Below, one piece after another: positions 8,745 through 19,120 of a stretch of DNA of 64,000 bases; the stretch's first letter is position 1; each line of letters begins with the position of its first letter. The notes beneath the pieces were generated by a model. That model ran no database searches and had not been told where the DNA came from. It worked only from the letters and a program-made list of their open reading frames with translations. The position numbers and the translations under genes were made by a program. The stretch is from Alkalibacterium putridalgicola (GTDB lineage Bacteria; Bacillota; Bacilli; Lactobacillales; Carnobacteriaceae_A). Location of the stretch: the NCBI RefSeq assembly GCF_900109825.1, contig NZ_FOBL01000004.1, forward strand, positions 30,200-94,199. The letters run 5' to 3'.

Positions 8745-8789
8745 AATAACCTGAACTCAAATAGTGAAGACTTTTGAGTTCAGGTTATT
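8745..8789. terminator. Bidirectional terminator, MATE gene side
   Basis: Inverted repeat with arm AATAACCTGAACTCAAA and a 10-base loop. On the minus strand it is followed by a T-rich run, fitting the 3' end of the MATE gene. Confidence 0.8.
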
Positions 8790-8847
8790 CGACTTATGAT
8801 TTAGCATTGTCTATCTTTTAGTCCGTTCATCCAATCATATACGTTAA

Positions 8848-10224
8848 TTATTTGCATGCTTCAAGTTTCGCCTGAGCGATGGATTTATCGAGCCAGCGCT
8901 TGTTTTTCCACCGGCGCAGCATCAGGCTCGAGCGGATCCATTCATCGATGATCATGGCCAGCCAGATGCCGGGAAGGCCCCAGCCTAACTGGATACTGAA
9001 GAGATAACCGAGAGGGACCAGGACGCCCCACATGACCGTTATACCGATCAGGACCGGAAACTTGGCATCTCCGGCTGCTCTTAAGGCACTGATGATGATT
9101 AAGTTCCCTGTACGGGCGGGCTGAATAATCAGTTCCAGGACCAGGATCAAAGAACCTAAGGCAATGACGCTCGGGTTGGAACTGAAGATACCGAAGATTT
9201 GTCTGCCGAAGCCGGCAAACAAACTGCCGATGACCACAGTGATTAAGAGAGCGATTTTCAGACCCGTAAACATATAGTGATAGGCTTCTCCCTGCTTCCT
9301 TGCGCCAACCAGCTGACCGATGAAGATCTGCGTGCCTTTAGTGATCGCCATGGAAAACACAGTTAAAACAGACATGAAATTGTAGATATAGACCCGAGTA
9401 GCTAGCGCCGTGGCACCAAGGGTCGTGATCATGATGGTCAGTACGATTTGACTGAGATTATAGGATAAGTGTTCACCTGCAGAAGGCACGCCGATAGCCA
9501 GGATCTTTTCAATAAATTCCTTTTCCAGTTTGAAAAAAGACTTGAAGGGGATCTTGATCGGCGACCTTTTGAACAGCAAAATCAGCATCCCCAGCATAAC
9601 GACGATCCTGACCGAGGCTGTTGATATCGCAACGCCGGTCACGCCGAGCTGCGGAAAACCCAGGGCGCCGAAGATGAACACATAGTTCCCGAAGACATTC
9701 AAGATGTTCATGATCAGAACGGATTTCATGACATCTTTTGTATAGCCCATAGCCTGGAGGATAGAAGAGATAGTCAGGATCATGGCCTGCGCGAAGAGAG
9801 CGAAACCGACGATCGACGTATAGTTGTTTGCATGGACAAAGAGATTCTTTTCCAGTGAAAATAAGTTGAGCAGGAAGGCTCGGTTAAACCCGACGAACAG
9901 ACTGATGCTCAAACCGAAAAGCAGATTGATCGCCAGGGCAGTACTGATCGTTTTCTTGACTGACTCCGGCTGCTTGGCACCAACATACTGGGACACCACC
10001 ACACCTGCACCCATAGCTGTGAAATTAAAGAGCACGAACATGAATGTCATCAGCTGATTGACGACACCGACGGCAGCCACCGCCGCATCTGAAACAAAAC
10101 TCAGCATAAAGACATCAGTAAGCTTCATCAGCATCTGCAGGAACACTTCAATGAAAATCGGCCAGGTGATGAGGAACAAATATTTTTTAGCACTCGCTTT
10201 ATTGTCTACCATTTGAATATCCAT
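8848..10224 (-). CDS. MATE-family efflux transporter
   Basis: A 458-residue, 12-segment membrane protein of the MATE (NorM/DinF-like) family. It begins with the typical first helix (LFLITWPIFIEVFLQMLMKLTDVFMLS), has two homologous halves, and in the first repeat carries AVAAVGVVNQ and GAGVVVSQYVGAK blocks. I choose the ATG at 10224, with AAAGG 9 bases upstream, over the ATG at 10233 that touches that site. It is transcribed towards the first binding protein and divergently from abfA. Family members export cationic drugs or metabolites with Na+ or H+; a link to sugar use is not evident from sequence. Confidence 0.9.
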   Translation of the reverse strand: MDIQMVDNKASAKKYLFLITWPIFIEVFLQMLMKLTDVFMLSFVSDAAVAAVGVVNQLMTFMFVLFNFTAMGAGVVVSQYVGAKQPESVKKTISTALAINLLFGLSISLFVGFNRAFLLNLFSLEKNLFVHANNYTSIVGFALFAQAMILTISSILQAMGYTKDVMKSVLIMNILNVFGNYVFIFGALGFPQLGVTGVAISTASVRIVVMLGMLILLFKRSPIKIPFKSFFKLEKEFIEKILAIGVPSAGEHLSYNLSQIVLTIMITTLGATALATRVYIYNFMSVLTVFSMAITKGTQIFIGQLVGARKQGEAYHYMFTGLKIALLITVVIGSLFAGFGRQIFGIFSSNPSVIALGSLILVLELIIQPARTGNLIIISALRAAGDAKFPVLIGITVMWGVLVPLGYLFSIQLGWGLPGIWLAMIIDEWIRSSLMLRRWKNKRWLDKSIAQAKLEACK

Positions 10225-10288
10225 TTTTATCATCCTTTATCAGTACTAAACATGTCTATTATTTTAATCTCATCCGCGTTAAGTAACA

Positions 10289-10304
10289 ATGAATACGTAC
10301 TCTA
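10289..10304. promoter_or_regulatory. Weak distal AraR-like site
   Basis: An ACGTAC core (10295-10300) inside a 16-bp stretch matching the AraR consensus ATTTGTACGTACAAAT at 9 of 16 positions. Its core lies 126 bp upstream of the strong abfA operator core. Confidence 0.3.
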
Positions 10305-10332
10305 ATCACTAATATCGTCTACAAGAGTACTA

Positions 10333-11945
<1,613 letters not shown>

Positions 11946-11968
11946 CATTCTAACTGTAGTGCAGTGAA

Positions 11969-12015
11969 TTGAACGGCGAAAGGGAGTCCTTGAAGTACTC
12001 CTGCTGTTCGTTCAA
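11969..12015 (+). other. Intercistronic hairpin 1 after abfA
   Basis: Inverted repeat with outer arms TTGAACG and CGTTCAA and inner arms GAGT/ACTC. No T-run follows, so it is more likely an mRNA-stabilising or processing structure than a terminator. Confidence 0.5.
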
Positions 12016-12032
12016 ACTGGAGTGCATGTATA

Positions 12033-12087
12033 AAAACTGAGATCTTTATCATTCACAGTTAAGATGATAACAGGTTTCAGTTTTTTC
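12033..12087 (+). terminator. Terminator-like hairpin 30 bp before the first GH43 gene
   Basis: Outer arms AAACTGA/TCAGTTT and inner arms TATCATT/AGATGATA are followed by a T-run. Only about 30 bp separate it from the next start codon, too little for a separate promoter, so it probably attenuates rather than abolishes readthrough. Confidence 0.6.
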
Positions 12088-12118
12088 TAATAAAATACAA
12101 AAGCTGGAGATGATATGA

Positions 12119-13528
12119 ATGAAAAAACAAGGCTTTAATCCTTATCTGCCTTCATGGGAATATATCCCGGACGGCGAACCTTATGTGTTTGATGAGCGAG
12201 TGTATGTATACGGCTCGCACGACCGCTTCAATGGGCATGTCTATTGTCTGAATGACTACGTCTGCTGGTCGGCCCCCGTTGACGATCTGACTGACTGGCG
12301 TTATGAAGGAGTCATCTACCCTAAAGATGAAGATCCTTTGAATCCGGACAGAGCCATGTGTCTCTATGCACCGGATATCACGGTCGGCCCGGACGGCAGA
12401 TATTATCTGTATTATGTCCTGGATAAAGTGCCGATCGTTTCTGTTGCTGTTTCAGATACACCTGCTGGACCGTTTAAATTCTACGGCTACGTCAAAGATG
12501 CAGAAGGCAATCGTCTGGGGGAAAGAGAAGGAGACGAACCGCAATTCGATCCTGGTGTTATGACAGAAGGAGATAAAACATATTTGTATACCGGATTTTG
12601 CCCCAAAGAAGATAAATCGAGAAGCGGTGCAATGGTAACCGTTCTTGATGCGGATATGTTTACTATAGTTGAAGAGACGGCATTCGTTCTTCCAAGTGAA
12701 CATTACAGCGAGGGAAGCGGGTTCGAGGGTCACGAATTCTTTGAAGCCCCTTCGATCAGAAAAGTCGGAGACATCTATTATCTGATTTATTCATCCGTCG
12801 TTTTTCATGAATTATGTTACGCAACGAGCTCTGATCCGACTAAAGGGTTTGTGTATCAGGGTGTGATCATCAGTAACAACGATCTGCATATCGATACCTA
12901 TAAACCGGCAGACAAACCGATGTATTACGGCGGGAACAACCACGGGAGCATCGTTCAGATCCAGAATGACTGGTACATTTTCTACCACAGACACACCAAC
13001 GGGTCCAACTTCAGCAGACAGGGGTGTCTGGAAAAAATCGACATCGACAGTAACGGCAAGATCGCTCAAGTGGAAATGACATCGTGCGGGCCTAATGGCG
13101 GACCTTTACGTGGCAAAGGTGAATACCCGGCGCATATCGCCTGCAACCTTTTCCATAAGGATGAAGCAATGTATACCGGTGACTTATGGATGGACAGCCA
13201 GTTTCCTAAAATCACCCAGGAAGGTAAGGACGGTGACAAGGAACCTGGGTATATCCAGAACATGACCGACTCGGCAACGGCCGGCTTCAAGTATTTTGAC
13301 TTCAAAGACACGAAGAAAATCACACTGAAAGTCCGCGGCTACTGTAATGGGGCTTTCGAGATCAAAACAGCCTGGGACGGCGAAGCTATAGCCAAAATCC
13401 CCGTTAACTTTACCAACGTCTGGACAGACTACACAACGGATATAGAACTTCCTGATGGGGTACATCCTTTATATATTTCATACGCTGGTGGGGGAAGAGC
13501 AAGTCTGTTGTCGTTCACTCTAGACTAA
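12119..13528 (+). CDS. GH43 glycosidase with C-terminal CBM6-like domain
   Basis: A 469-residue cytosolic GH43 five-bladed propeller followed by a beta-sandwich (about residues 375-469) of CBM6 type. The catalytic triad candidates are D18 (YIPDGEPYVF), D144 (QFDPGVM) and E209 (FFEAPSIR). The PDITVGPDGRYYLYYV and HTNGSNFSRQ blocks support the fold. Family and setting point to alpha-L-arabinofuranosidase or beta-xylosidase activity on arabinoxylan fragments; sequence alone does not separate these. A GGAG ribosome-binding site precedes ATG 12119. It lies between abfA and a second GH43 gene, 39 bp apart, likely one unit. Confidence 0.88.
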   Translation: MKKQGFNPYLPSWEYIPDGEPYVFDERVYVYGSHDRFNGHVYCLNDYVCWSAPVDDLTDWRYEGVIYPKDEDPLNPDRAMCLYAPDITVGPDGRYYLYYVLDKVPIVSVAVSDTPAGPFKFYGYVKDAEGNRLGEREGDEPQFDPGVMTEGDKTYLYTGFCPKEDKSRSGAMVTVLDADMFTIVEETAFVLPSEHYSEGSGFEGHEFFEAPSIRKVGDIYYLIYSSVVFHELCYATSSDPTKGFVYQGVIISNNDLHIDTYKPADKPMYYGGNNHGSIVQIQNDWYIFYHRHTNGSNFSRQGCLEKIDIDSNGKIAQVEMTSCGPNGGPLRGKGEYPAHIACNLFHKDEAMYTGDLWMDSQFPKITQEGKDGDKEPGYIQNMTDSATAGFKYFDFKDTKKITLKVRGYCNGAFEIKTAWDGEAIAKIPVNFTNVWTDYTTDIELPDGVHPLYISYAGGGRASLLSFTLD

Positions 13529-13567
13529 TTGTAAGCACATATTTACTGTGAAAAAAGGAGTGTTGAT

Positions 13568-15082
13568 ATGAAAAAAGCCAAAGTAACTAATCCAGTCATT
13601 CCCTTAGACTATCCCGATCCCGATGTCATTCGTGTCGGGGAAGTCTACTACATGGTGTCTACGACCATGTATTTCTTCCCGGGATGCGAAATTCTGAGAT
13701 CCATTGATCTGATCAACTGGGAACACGCCTCATTCGTATTTGATTCACTGGATGGAACAGAAAGTCAGAAACTGGAAAACGGTAAAAATATCTACGGTCA
13801 GGGGATGTGGGCGGCAACCTTCCGCTATCACAAGGGGACTTTCTACATTCTGTTCGCAGCCAATGATACCCACAAGACGTATCTATATACTTCTGACATT
13901 ATCGAAGGTCCATGGAAGAAACAGACGGTGAGGGGCTTCTATCATGATGCCTCTCTGCTGTTTGATGAGGATGATCGGGTATATATTGTTTACGGCAATA
14001 CGGATATTTACCTGACTGAATTGACCAGCGATCTCTCGGGTCCAAAACCTGATGGCATCGACCGCTGCATCATTTCCGAAAAAGACAACCCGAATCTAGG
14101 TTACGAAGGGGCGCATGTCTATAAGCTGAATGGCTATTACTATGTTTTTCTGATCCATTCCAAGCCGGACAAGTGGATGCGGGTCCAAGCCTGCTTCATG
14201 TCCAACTCTCTGGAAGGTGAATTTAAAGGCGAAGATATCCTGATCGATGACCGTGGTTTAAAGGGTCAAGGCGTCGCGCAGGGAGGTATCGTCGATACGC
14301 CGGATGGGGACTGGTATTCAATTATGTTTCAGGATACTGGGGCCGTGGGCCGTCTACCTGTTCTCACGTCCATGTCCTTTGAAAATGACTTTCCGGTGAT
14401 AGGAAAGAATAAAAAGATTCCGAAAGAAGTGTATGTGGATCGTGTAAACGACAAGCATCCGTACCGACCGCTTGTGGACGGTGATGACTTCAAGACATTA
14501 TATGACACACCATACGGGCTTAAACCCTGCTGGCAGTTCAATCATGAACCGCAAGAGAATGGCTACACTATCAACACTGAAGAAGGTTTATTCGAGCTTA
14601 GAAACACCTCGATAGAATGTAGTTTGATTCAAGCTCATAACACACTGACGCAGCGCATGTTGTACCCATACAGCAGTGCTGAAGTTAGAGTGGATGGTCG
14701 TTTACTTGAAGAGGGGGATGTGGCTGGACTATGTGCCTTTCAGAGTGCATATGGGGTTATTGCTCTCACAAAGGAAAGAGATAAGTATTATGTTGTTATG
14801 CGTTCAAGGAAAACGGAGAACAATGTTGGCGATATCGAACATGGACGAGTGGAAGTCGCTGGACCAGTTGTAAAACTTAAACTAACGGCTGATTTTAGAG
14901 AGGGCAGAGACAGGTGTGAGTTTTATTATAAGACTGATCAAAGCTATACAAAACTAGGTATCGAACATCATTTGACGTTCACACTCGACTTTTTCACCGG
15001 CTGTCGATATGGTCTGTTCAATTACGCGACTCAGAGGAAGGGCGGAACTGTTAAATTCAGTGAATTTACTTATCTACAATGA
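13568..15082 (+). CDS. GH43 beta-xylosidase/arabinofuranosidase-type enzyme
   Basis: A 504-residue GH43 protein with a second beta-sandwich domain (about residues 310-504) of the kind seen in two-domain beta-xylosidases. The catalytic positions are D17 in DYPDPDV, D127 in FYHDASL and E180 in LGYEGAHVY. No signal peptide is present, so it acts in the cytosol. AAAAAAGGAG precedes ATG 13568. It shares little with the neighbouring GH43 outside the catalytic blades, so the two are not a recent duplication. Substrate (xylo- or arabino-oligosaccharide) cannot be fixed from sequence. Confidence 0.88.
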   Translation: MKKAKVTNPVIPLDYPDPDVIRVGEVYYMVSTTMYFFPGCEILRSIDLINWEHASFVFDSLDGTESQKLENGKNIYGQGMWAATFRYHKGTFYILFAANDTHKTYLYTSDIIEGPWKKQTVRGFYHDASLLFDEDDRVYIVYGNTDIYLTELTSDLSGPKPDGIDRCIISEKDNPNLGYEGAHVYKLNGYYYVFLIHSKPDKWMRVQACFMSNSLEGEFKGEDILIDDRGLKGQGVAQGGIVDTPDGDWYSIMFQDTGAVGRLPVLTSMSFENDFPVIGKNKKIPKEVYVDRVNDKHPYRPLVDGDDFKTLYDTPYGLKPCWQFNHEPQENGYTINTEEGLFELRNTSIECSLIQAHNTLTQRMLYPYSSAEVRVDGRLLEEGDVAGLCAFQSAYGVIALTKERDKYYVVMRSRKTENNVGDIEHGRVEVAGPVVKLKLTADFREGRDRCEFYYKTDQSYTKLGIEHHLTFTLDFFTGCRYGLFNYATQRKGGTVKFSEFTYLQ

Positions 15083-15170
15083 TTGATGCTGTCGATAAAC
15101 CCAAGTAATTAAAGAGTGAACCTAAGAACTTCAAACGATAAAAAAAGAACTTAACTTTTTTTATAAAACT

Positions 15171-15228
15171 ACTTGAACGTACCTAAGATACATGGTAGTA
15201 TTATTTCAAGCGAAAGGTACGGACAAGT
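15171..15228. promoter_or_regulatory. Paired AraR operators, 42 bp apart
   Basis: Operator 1 (15171-15186, core ACGTAC at 15177) overlaps the -35 box. Operator 2 (15213-15228, core ACGGAC at 15219) lies just past the start point. Each matches ATTTGTACGTACAAAT at 11 of 16 positions and their centres are exactly 42 bp, four helical turns, apart. This is the spacing known for cooperative AraR binding in Bacillus subtilis. Confidence 0.75.
15173..15201 (+). promoter_or_regulatory. SigA promoter of the second binding lipoprotein
   Basis: TTGAAC at 15173-15178 and TAGTAT at 15196-15201 with a 17-bp spacer, enclosed by the two AraR operators. Confidence 0.75.
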
Positions 15229-15254
15229 TGTCCGGGTTATTTTTTAAAAATTTT

Positions 15255-15268
15255 TGTAAGCGATAACA
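15255..15268. promoter_or_regulatory. Cre site in the leader of the second binding lipoprotein
   Basis: TGTAAGCGATAACA matches the cre consensus at 13 of 14 positions and lies about 50 bp after the predicted start point, where CcpA would act as a roadblock. Confidence 0.7.
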
Positions 15269-15340
15269 ATTAATGGAAAGGAGCAGGAAGTTACTGATTA
15301 AAGTTGATTTGCTTAATTACAGAACTTAGGAGGAGACACA

Positions 15341-17002
15341 TTGAAATTATTTAACAAAAATAAGTTTGTTTTAATGGCGACTCTATGCAGCGGGTTACTT
15401 TTAGCAGCATGCAGTACTGAAACTGAAAGTACTGACAGCGAAGAAGAAATTACTACAGAAGACATCGGAAATAAAGGTGCCATGGAAGACTTCAAAGTCG
15501 GAGATACTTTCGTTGCTACTGAACCTTTAGAAATAGGGTTGTTCTACCGAGATCTTACAGCTTATCCCTATGATCCGGATTGGGAATTCTTCAATGTACT
15601 GGAAGAAGAGCACAATGTGACGTTTGATGTAACCAGCGTGCCGCTGTCTGATTTTGAAGAAAGACGTTCAGTAACAATTGCTGCTGGAGATATGCCAGAT
15701 ATCATTACGGATTCTTGGCCAGGAGTTGAAGATCCGTTCGTTGCTTCAGGAGCTATTCTTCCCATATCTGACTATGTGCATCTGATGCCGCACTACCAGA
15801 AACGTCTTGATGAATGGGATTTGCATGGTCAAGTTGACAATCTGCGTTATTTAGATGGCAAATATTATGTTCTGCCCGGTCTGAATGAAGATGTCCACTT
15901 TGACTTTAGTATGAAATATAATAAGACCGTTTTTGATGAATACGGTATAGAAGAACCACAGTCTTGGGAAGAATTGAGATCGGCACTTGAAGTACTAAGA
16001 GACGAAACTGGAGAAACACCTATGACGCTGTGGTGGCAAGGCGATTCGATGTTTAGTTTTGCAGGTCCATCCTTTGATACAGTAGGAGGCTGGGGATTCG
16101 GCGATGGAACAATGTATGACGAAGAAAATGATGAATTTATATACGGACCAATGCAGCAAGGGTACAGAGACATGGTCGAGTACTATGCGGGATTAGTTGA
16201 AGATGGTCTATTAAATCCAGAAGCCTTTACTCAAGATGGAGAAACGACTGAGAAGCAACTGGTTAATCTCGAATCATTTGTAAGTTCAGGACAAGCAGGA
16301 ACAATGGCTTCAGTAAATGAAGGTTTAAGAGATCTTCATGGCGAAGGTGAGTACGAATTCGTCAGAATGCCGATGCTAGAAGGCCCAGCTGGACCTAAAG
16401 TGAGTGGGGCTCGATTGGTGAGCGGTATTATGCTTAACTCCGCTGTTGCTGAGAGAGACGATTTCCTGGCAGTCTTGCAGTACATTGACTGGTTATACTA
16501 CAGTGATGAAGGAAATGAATTTGCTCAGTGGGGTATTGAAGGAGAAACTTACGAAAAAACAGATGAAGTTGCTGGAGGATTCAGACCGCTAGATAATATT
16601 AGCTTCGAAACGATGAACAGCGGGGCTGATGAAGATCTTCAGGAAGATTATGGATTTGGTAACGTAGCCTTTGCTTTTGCAGGAAACGCAGAAATTCGCC
16701 AGTCCATCATGGATGAACAAGAACTCGAATATCAGCAGACAATGAACGCTGAAAGAGAATTTATTGCTGAGGATCCGCCTTACCCAATGTCACAAGCAGA
16801 TCAAGAACAAGCGGCACTCCTGTCAACACCTTTAAAAGACACTGTTGATCAGTATACACTGAGATTTATTACTGGACAATATTCACTGGACAGATGGGAC
16901 GAATTCATTGCTGATTTGGAAAATCAGAATGTTGAAGGCTATCTCGAACTAGTGAATGAAGCATATCAGGAATTCCAGGAAACACTGGAAGAAGTAGAAT
17001 AA
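15341..17002 (+). CDS. ABC-type sugar-binding lipoprotein, AraR-controlled, orphan
   Basis: A 553-residue LplA/YtcQ-type solute-binding protein. It starts at TTG 15341 after TAGGAGGAG, and has a basic N-terminus, hydrophobic core and lipobox LLAAC (Cys about residue 23), then an acidic linker. It shares long identical stretches with the protein at 6663-8342, for example KGAMEDFKVGDTFVATEPLE right after the linker, so the two are clear paralogues. Paired AraR operators and a cre site in front argue that its ligand is an arabinose-containing oligosaccharide. No permease or ATPase gene is adjacent; a terminator follows. Ligand is inferred from regulation only. Confidence 0.92.
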   Translation: MKLFNKNKFVLMATLCSGLLLAACSTETESTDSEEEITTEDIGNKGAMEDFKVGDTFVATEPLEIGLFYRDLTAYPYDPDWEFFNVLEEEHNVTFDVTSVPLSDFEERRSVTIAAGDMPDIITDSWPGVEDPFVASGAILPISDYVHLMPHYQKRLDEWDLHGQVDNLRYLDGKYYVLPGLNEDVHFDFSMKYNKTVFDEYGIEEPQSWEELRSALEVLRDETGETPMTLWWQGDSMFSFAGPSFDTVGGWGFGDGTMYDEENDEFIYGPMQQGYRDMVEYYAGLVEDGLLNPEAFTQDGETTEKQLVNLESFVSSGQAGTMASVNEGLRDLHGEGEYEFVRMPMLEGPAGPKVSGARLVSGIMLNSAVAERDDFLAVLQYIDWLYYSDEGNEFAQWGIEGETYEKTDEVAGGFRPLDNISFETMNSGADEDLQEDYGFGNVAFAFAGNAEIRQSIMDEQELEYQQTMNAEREFIAEDPPYPMSQADQEQAALLSTPLKDTVDQYTLRFITGQYSLDRWDEFIADLENQNVEGYLELVNEAYQEFQETLEEVE

Positions 17003-17036
17003 AGATAAGAGTTAGTATCAACAGGTGATCCCATTT

Positions 17037-17091
17037 TAAAACCGAAATCATTATCATTCCCTCTTTATCGATAATTGATTTCGGTTTTTTT
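17037..17091 (+). terminator. Terminator after the second binding lipoprotein
   Basis: Arms AAAACCGAAATCA and TGATTTCGGTTTT with a T-run and a 25-base loop. Confidence 0.75.
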
Positions 17092-17185
17092 ATTTCAAAT
17101 TGTCTTTATACAGATAATTAGGTAAACTGTATGTAACCCTTATCAAAAATAGGAAATGAATTTTAATTGTGAGGAATTTGTAGAT

Positions 17186-18268
17186 ATGAATAAGCCGGCT
17201 AAGTACATCGTCATAAAAAATGATATAAAAAAGGCAATAGAAAAGGAAGATTACGTTTTAGGAACCAAGATACCTTCGGAAGCTGAACTAAGAGCCAAGT
17301 ATCAAGTCAGCCGACATACGATCCGTCAGGCTATTGCAGAACTGGTCAATGATGGATATCTTCTTAAGCAGCAGGGATCAGGGACATTTGTGAGTGATCA
17401 ATACAAAACGCAGATAAAGCCGAACGGTAAAAAGAAGATAGGCGTCATTACCACTTATCTTTCGGATTATATCTTTCCTTCAATAATAAGAGGGATCGAA
17501 GAGGAACTGTCCAAACATGATTATTCTCTGATGCTCTCGAGTACACGCAACAATGTGAATAATGAACGGTCAAACCTGGAAAATATGATCGCCCAAAATG
17601 TTGATGGACTGATCGTCGAGCCTACAAAAAGTAATCTGATGAACCCGAACTTGAATTACTATTTAAGTCTAGCTGAAAAACATACACCACTGGTGATGCT
17701 GAATGCCGGTTATGATGAATTGGATTTGCCTGTGATCGCACTTGATGATATAAAAGCGGGGATGCTGGCAACAAATCACCTGATAGAATTGGGACACACA
17801 AAAATCGGTATGATCATAAAAGCGGATGACCTGCAGGGGAAAAACCGTCTGAAGGGGTATATAAAAGCTTTGCAGCAGGCAGGCTTGTCTTTTAACAGTG
17901 AACATATTTTGAGATATGATACTGAGAGCAAACCTTTTATATCTGATAAAATTCGTCCTCTTTTAAATTCTGATGATATCCCGACTGCATTTGTAGCTTA
18001 TAACGACGAAATAGCTGTGACATTGATACATGATATTCATGCAGCAGGGAAAAGCTGTCCAGATGATTTTTCTATTGTGAGTCATGACAACAGTTTCTAT
18101 AGTACATTATTACCAACGGTCAAGCTGACATCTGTCAATCATCCAAAAGAAGAACTCGGGCGGGCTGCAGCAAAATGGATCGTTGATGCTGTCGAAGGTA
18201 AAAAAAGCAATAAATCGATCATATTCGAACCGGAACTGGTTGTCCGGAATTCCACCAAGCACTTATAA
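17186..18268 (+). CDS. araR: AraR, GntR-type DNA-binding/LacI-type sensor repressor of arabinose genes
   Basis: A 360-residue chimera: an N-terminal GntR winged helix (about residues 1-70, with KIPSEAELRAKYQVSRHTIR and QQGSGTFV) fused to a LacI/GalR-type periplasmic-binding-fold sensor (about residues 80-360, with IGVITTYLSDYIFPSIIRGI and FSIVSHDN). This is the AraR architecture, which releases DNA on binding L-arabinose. I prefer ATG 17186 over 17156, as the family starts just before the KYxxIK motif. Its probable targets are the ACGTAC palindromes before abfA, the second binding lipoprotein and araD. I see no convincing operator on its own promoter. Confidence 0.93.
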   Translation: MNKPAKYIVIKNDIKKAIEKEDYVLGTKIPSEAELRAKYQVSRHTIRQAIAELVNDGYLLKQQGSGTFVSDQYKTQIKPNGKKKIGVITTYLSDYIFPSIIRGIEEELSKHDYSLMLSSTRNNVNNERSNLENMIAQNVDGLIVEPTKSNLMNPNLNYYLSLAEKHTPLVMLNAGYDELDLPVIALDDIKAGMLATNHLIELGHTKIGMIIKADDLQGKNRLKGYIKALQQAGLSFNSEHILRYDTESKPFISDKIRPLLNSDDIPTAFVAYNDEIAVTLIHDIHAAGKSCPDDFSIVSHDNSFYSTLLPTVKLTSVNHPKEELGRAAAKWIVDAVEGKKSNKSIIFEPELVVRNSTKHL

Positions 18269-18286
18269 TTTTAAGTGCTTTTTTTG
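18257..18286 (+). terminator. Terminator overlapping the araR stop
   Basis: Arms AAGCACTTA and TAAGTGCTT with a T-run; the left arm includes the last araR codons. Confidence 0.85.
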
Positions 18287-18309
18287 TATTGAAATATGCA
18301 AGTTACCGA

Positions 18310-18338
18310 TTGACATGTACGTACCTTTAAGGTAAACT
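18310..18338 (+). promoter_or_regulatory. SigA promoter of the ara operon
   Basis: TTGACA at 18310-18315 and TAAACT at 18333-18338 with a 17-bp spacer that contains the AraR operator. Confidence 0.85.
18313..18328. promoter_or_regulatory. AraR operator of araD
   Basis: ACATGTACGTACCTTT matches the AraR consensus at 11 of 16 positions, including the full TGTACGTAC core, and sits between the -35 and -10 boxes. Confidence 0.75.
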
Positions 18339-18400
18339 TAAATTGGAATGAAAACAGTTACATAAAGAGGATATGTAATCTATCAAGAGGAGAATGTTCA

Positions 18401-19093
18401 GTGCTTGAAAAATTAAAGCAAGACGTTTACGAAGCTAATATGGCTTTACCTAAACATGGACTGGTCGTCTTTACCTGGGGCAACGTGAGTGGTGTAGACC
18501 GTGAAAAAGAACTTGTCGTGATCAAACCAAGCGGTGTGGATTACGATGAGCTGTCACCAGAAAATATGGTGGTGGTCGATTTCGACGGCAATTTGGTTGA
18601 AGGAGATCTCAAACCATCGAGCGATACGGCTACACACATTGAACTTTATAAAAACTTTAAAGATATCGGAGGAGTTGTCCATACTCACTCACCATGGGCA
18701 GTCAGTTTTGCTCAAGCGGGTGTTGATCTACCTGCAGCTGGGACGACCCATGCCGATTACTTTTATGGAGATATCCCGGTCACTCGAGCTATGAAACAGG
18801 CTGAGATCGAGACAGAATACGAAAAAGAAACAGGCTCAGTCATCGTTGAGACCTTCAAAGAACGCAACATCGAGCCGAACCAGATCCCAGGTGTTTTAGT
18901 AAACGACCATGGACCTTTCACGTGGGGAACGGATCCGGCGAATGCCGTCTATAATTCAGTTGTCCTGGAGCAGGTCGCTCAGATGACGTACCACGGGATG
19001 CAGCTGAAAGGTGAGTCGGTTCGCATGGATCAGACGCTTTTAGACAAGCATTACTTAAGAAAACATGGTGAAAACGCTTATTACGGACAATAA
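18401..19093 (+). CDS. araD: L-ribulose-5-phosphate 4-epimerase
   Basis: A 230-residue class II aldolase-fold enzyme converting L-ribulose 5-phosphate to D-xylulose 5-phosphate, the last step of arabinose entry into the pentose phosphate pathway. Metal ligands H94 and H96 (VVHTHSPW) and H170 (NDHGPFTWG), together with D75 (SSDTATH), match those of the E. coli enzyme. It starts at GTG 18401 after AGAGGAG. It is first in the operon araD-araA-araB, with araA 27 bp downstream, and is controlled by an AraR operator inside its promoter. Confidence 0.97.
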   Translation: MLEKLKQDVYEANMALPKHGLVVFTWGNVSGVDREKELVVIKPSGVDYDELSPENMVVVDFDGNLVEGDLKPSSDTATHIELYKNFKDIGGVVHTHSPWAVSFAQAGVDLPAAGTTHADYFYGDIPVTRAMKQAEIETEYEKETGSVIVETFKERNIEPNQIPGVLVNDHGPFTWGTDPANAVYNSVVLEQVAQMTYHGMQLKGESVRMDQTLLDKHYLRKHGENAYYGQ

Positions 19094-19120
19094 AAATTTA
19101 GAAGATTAGGATGTGCTTAT

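Noticed and set aside
14580..17002. Horizontal transfer boundary inside the second GH43 gene because codon use looks more AT-rich afterwards
   Set aside because: Only an impression; no composition was computed, and gene order and regulation are coherent across the point.
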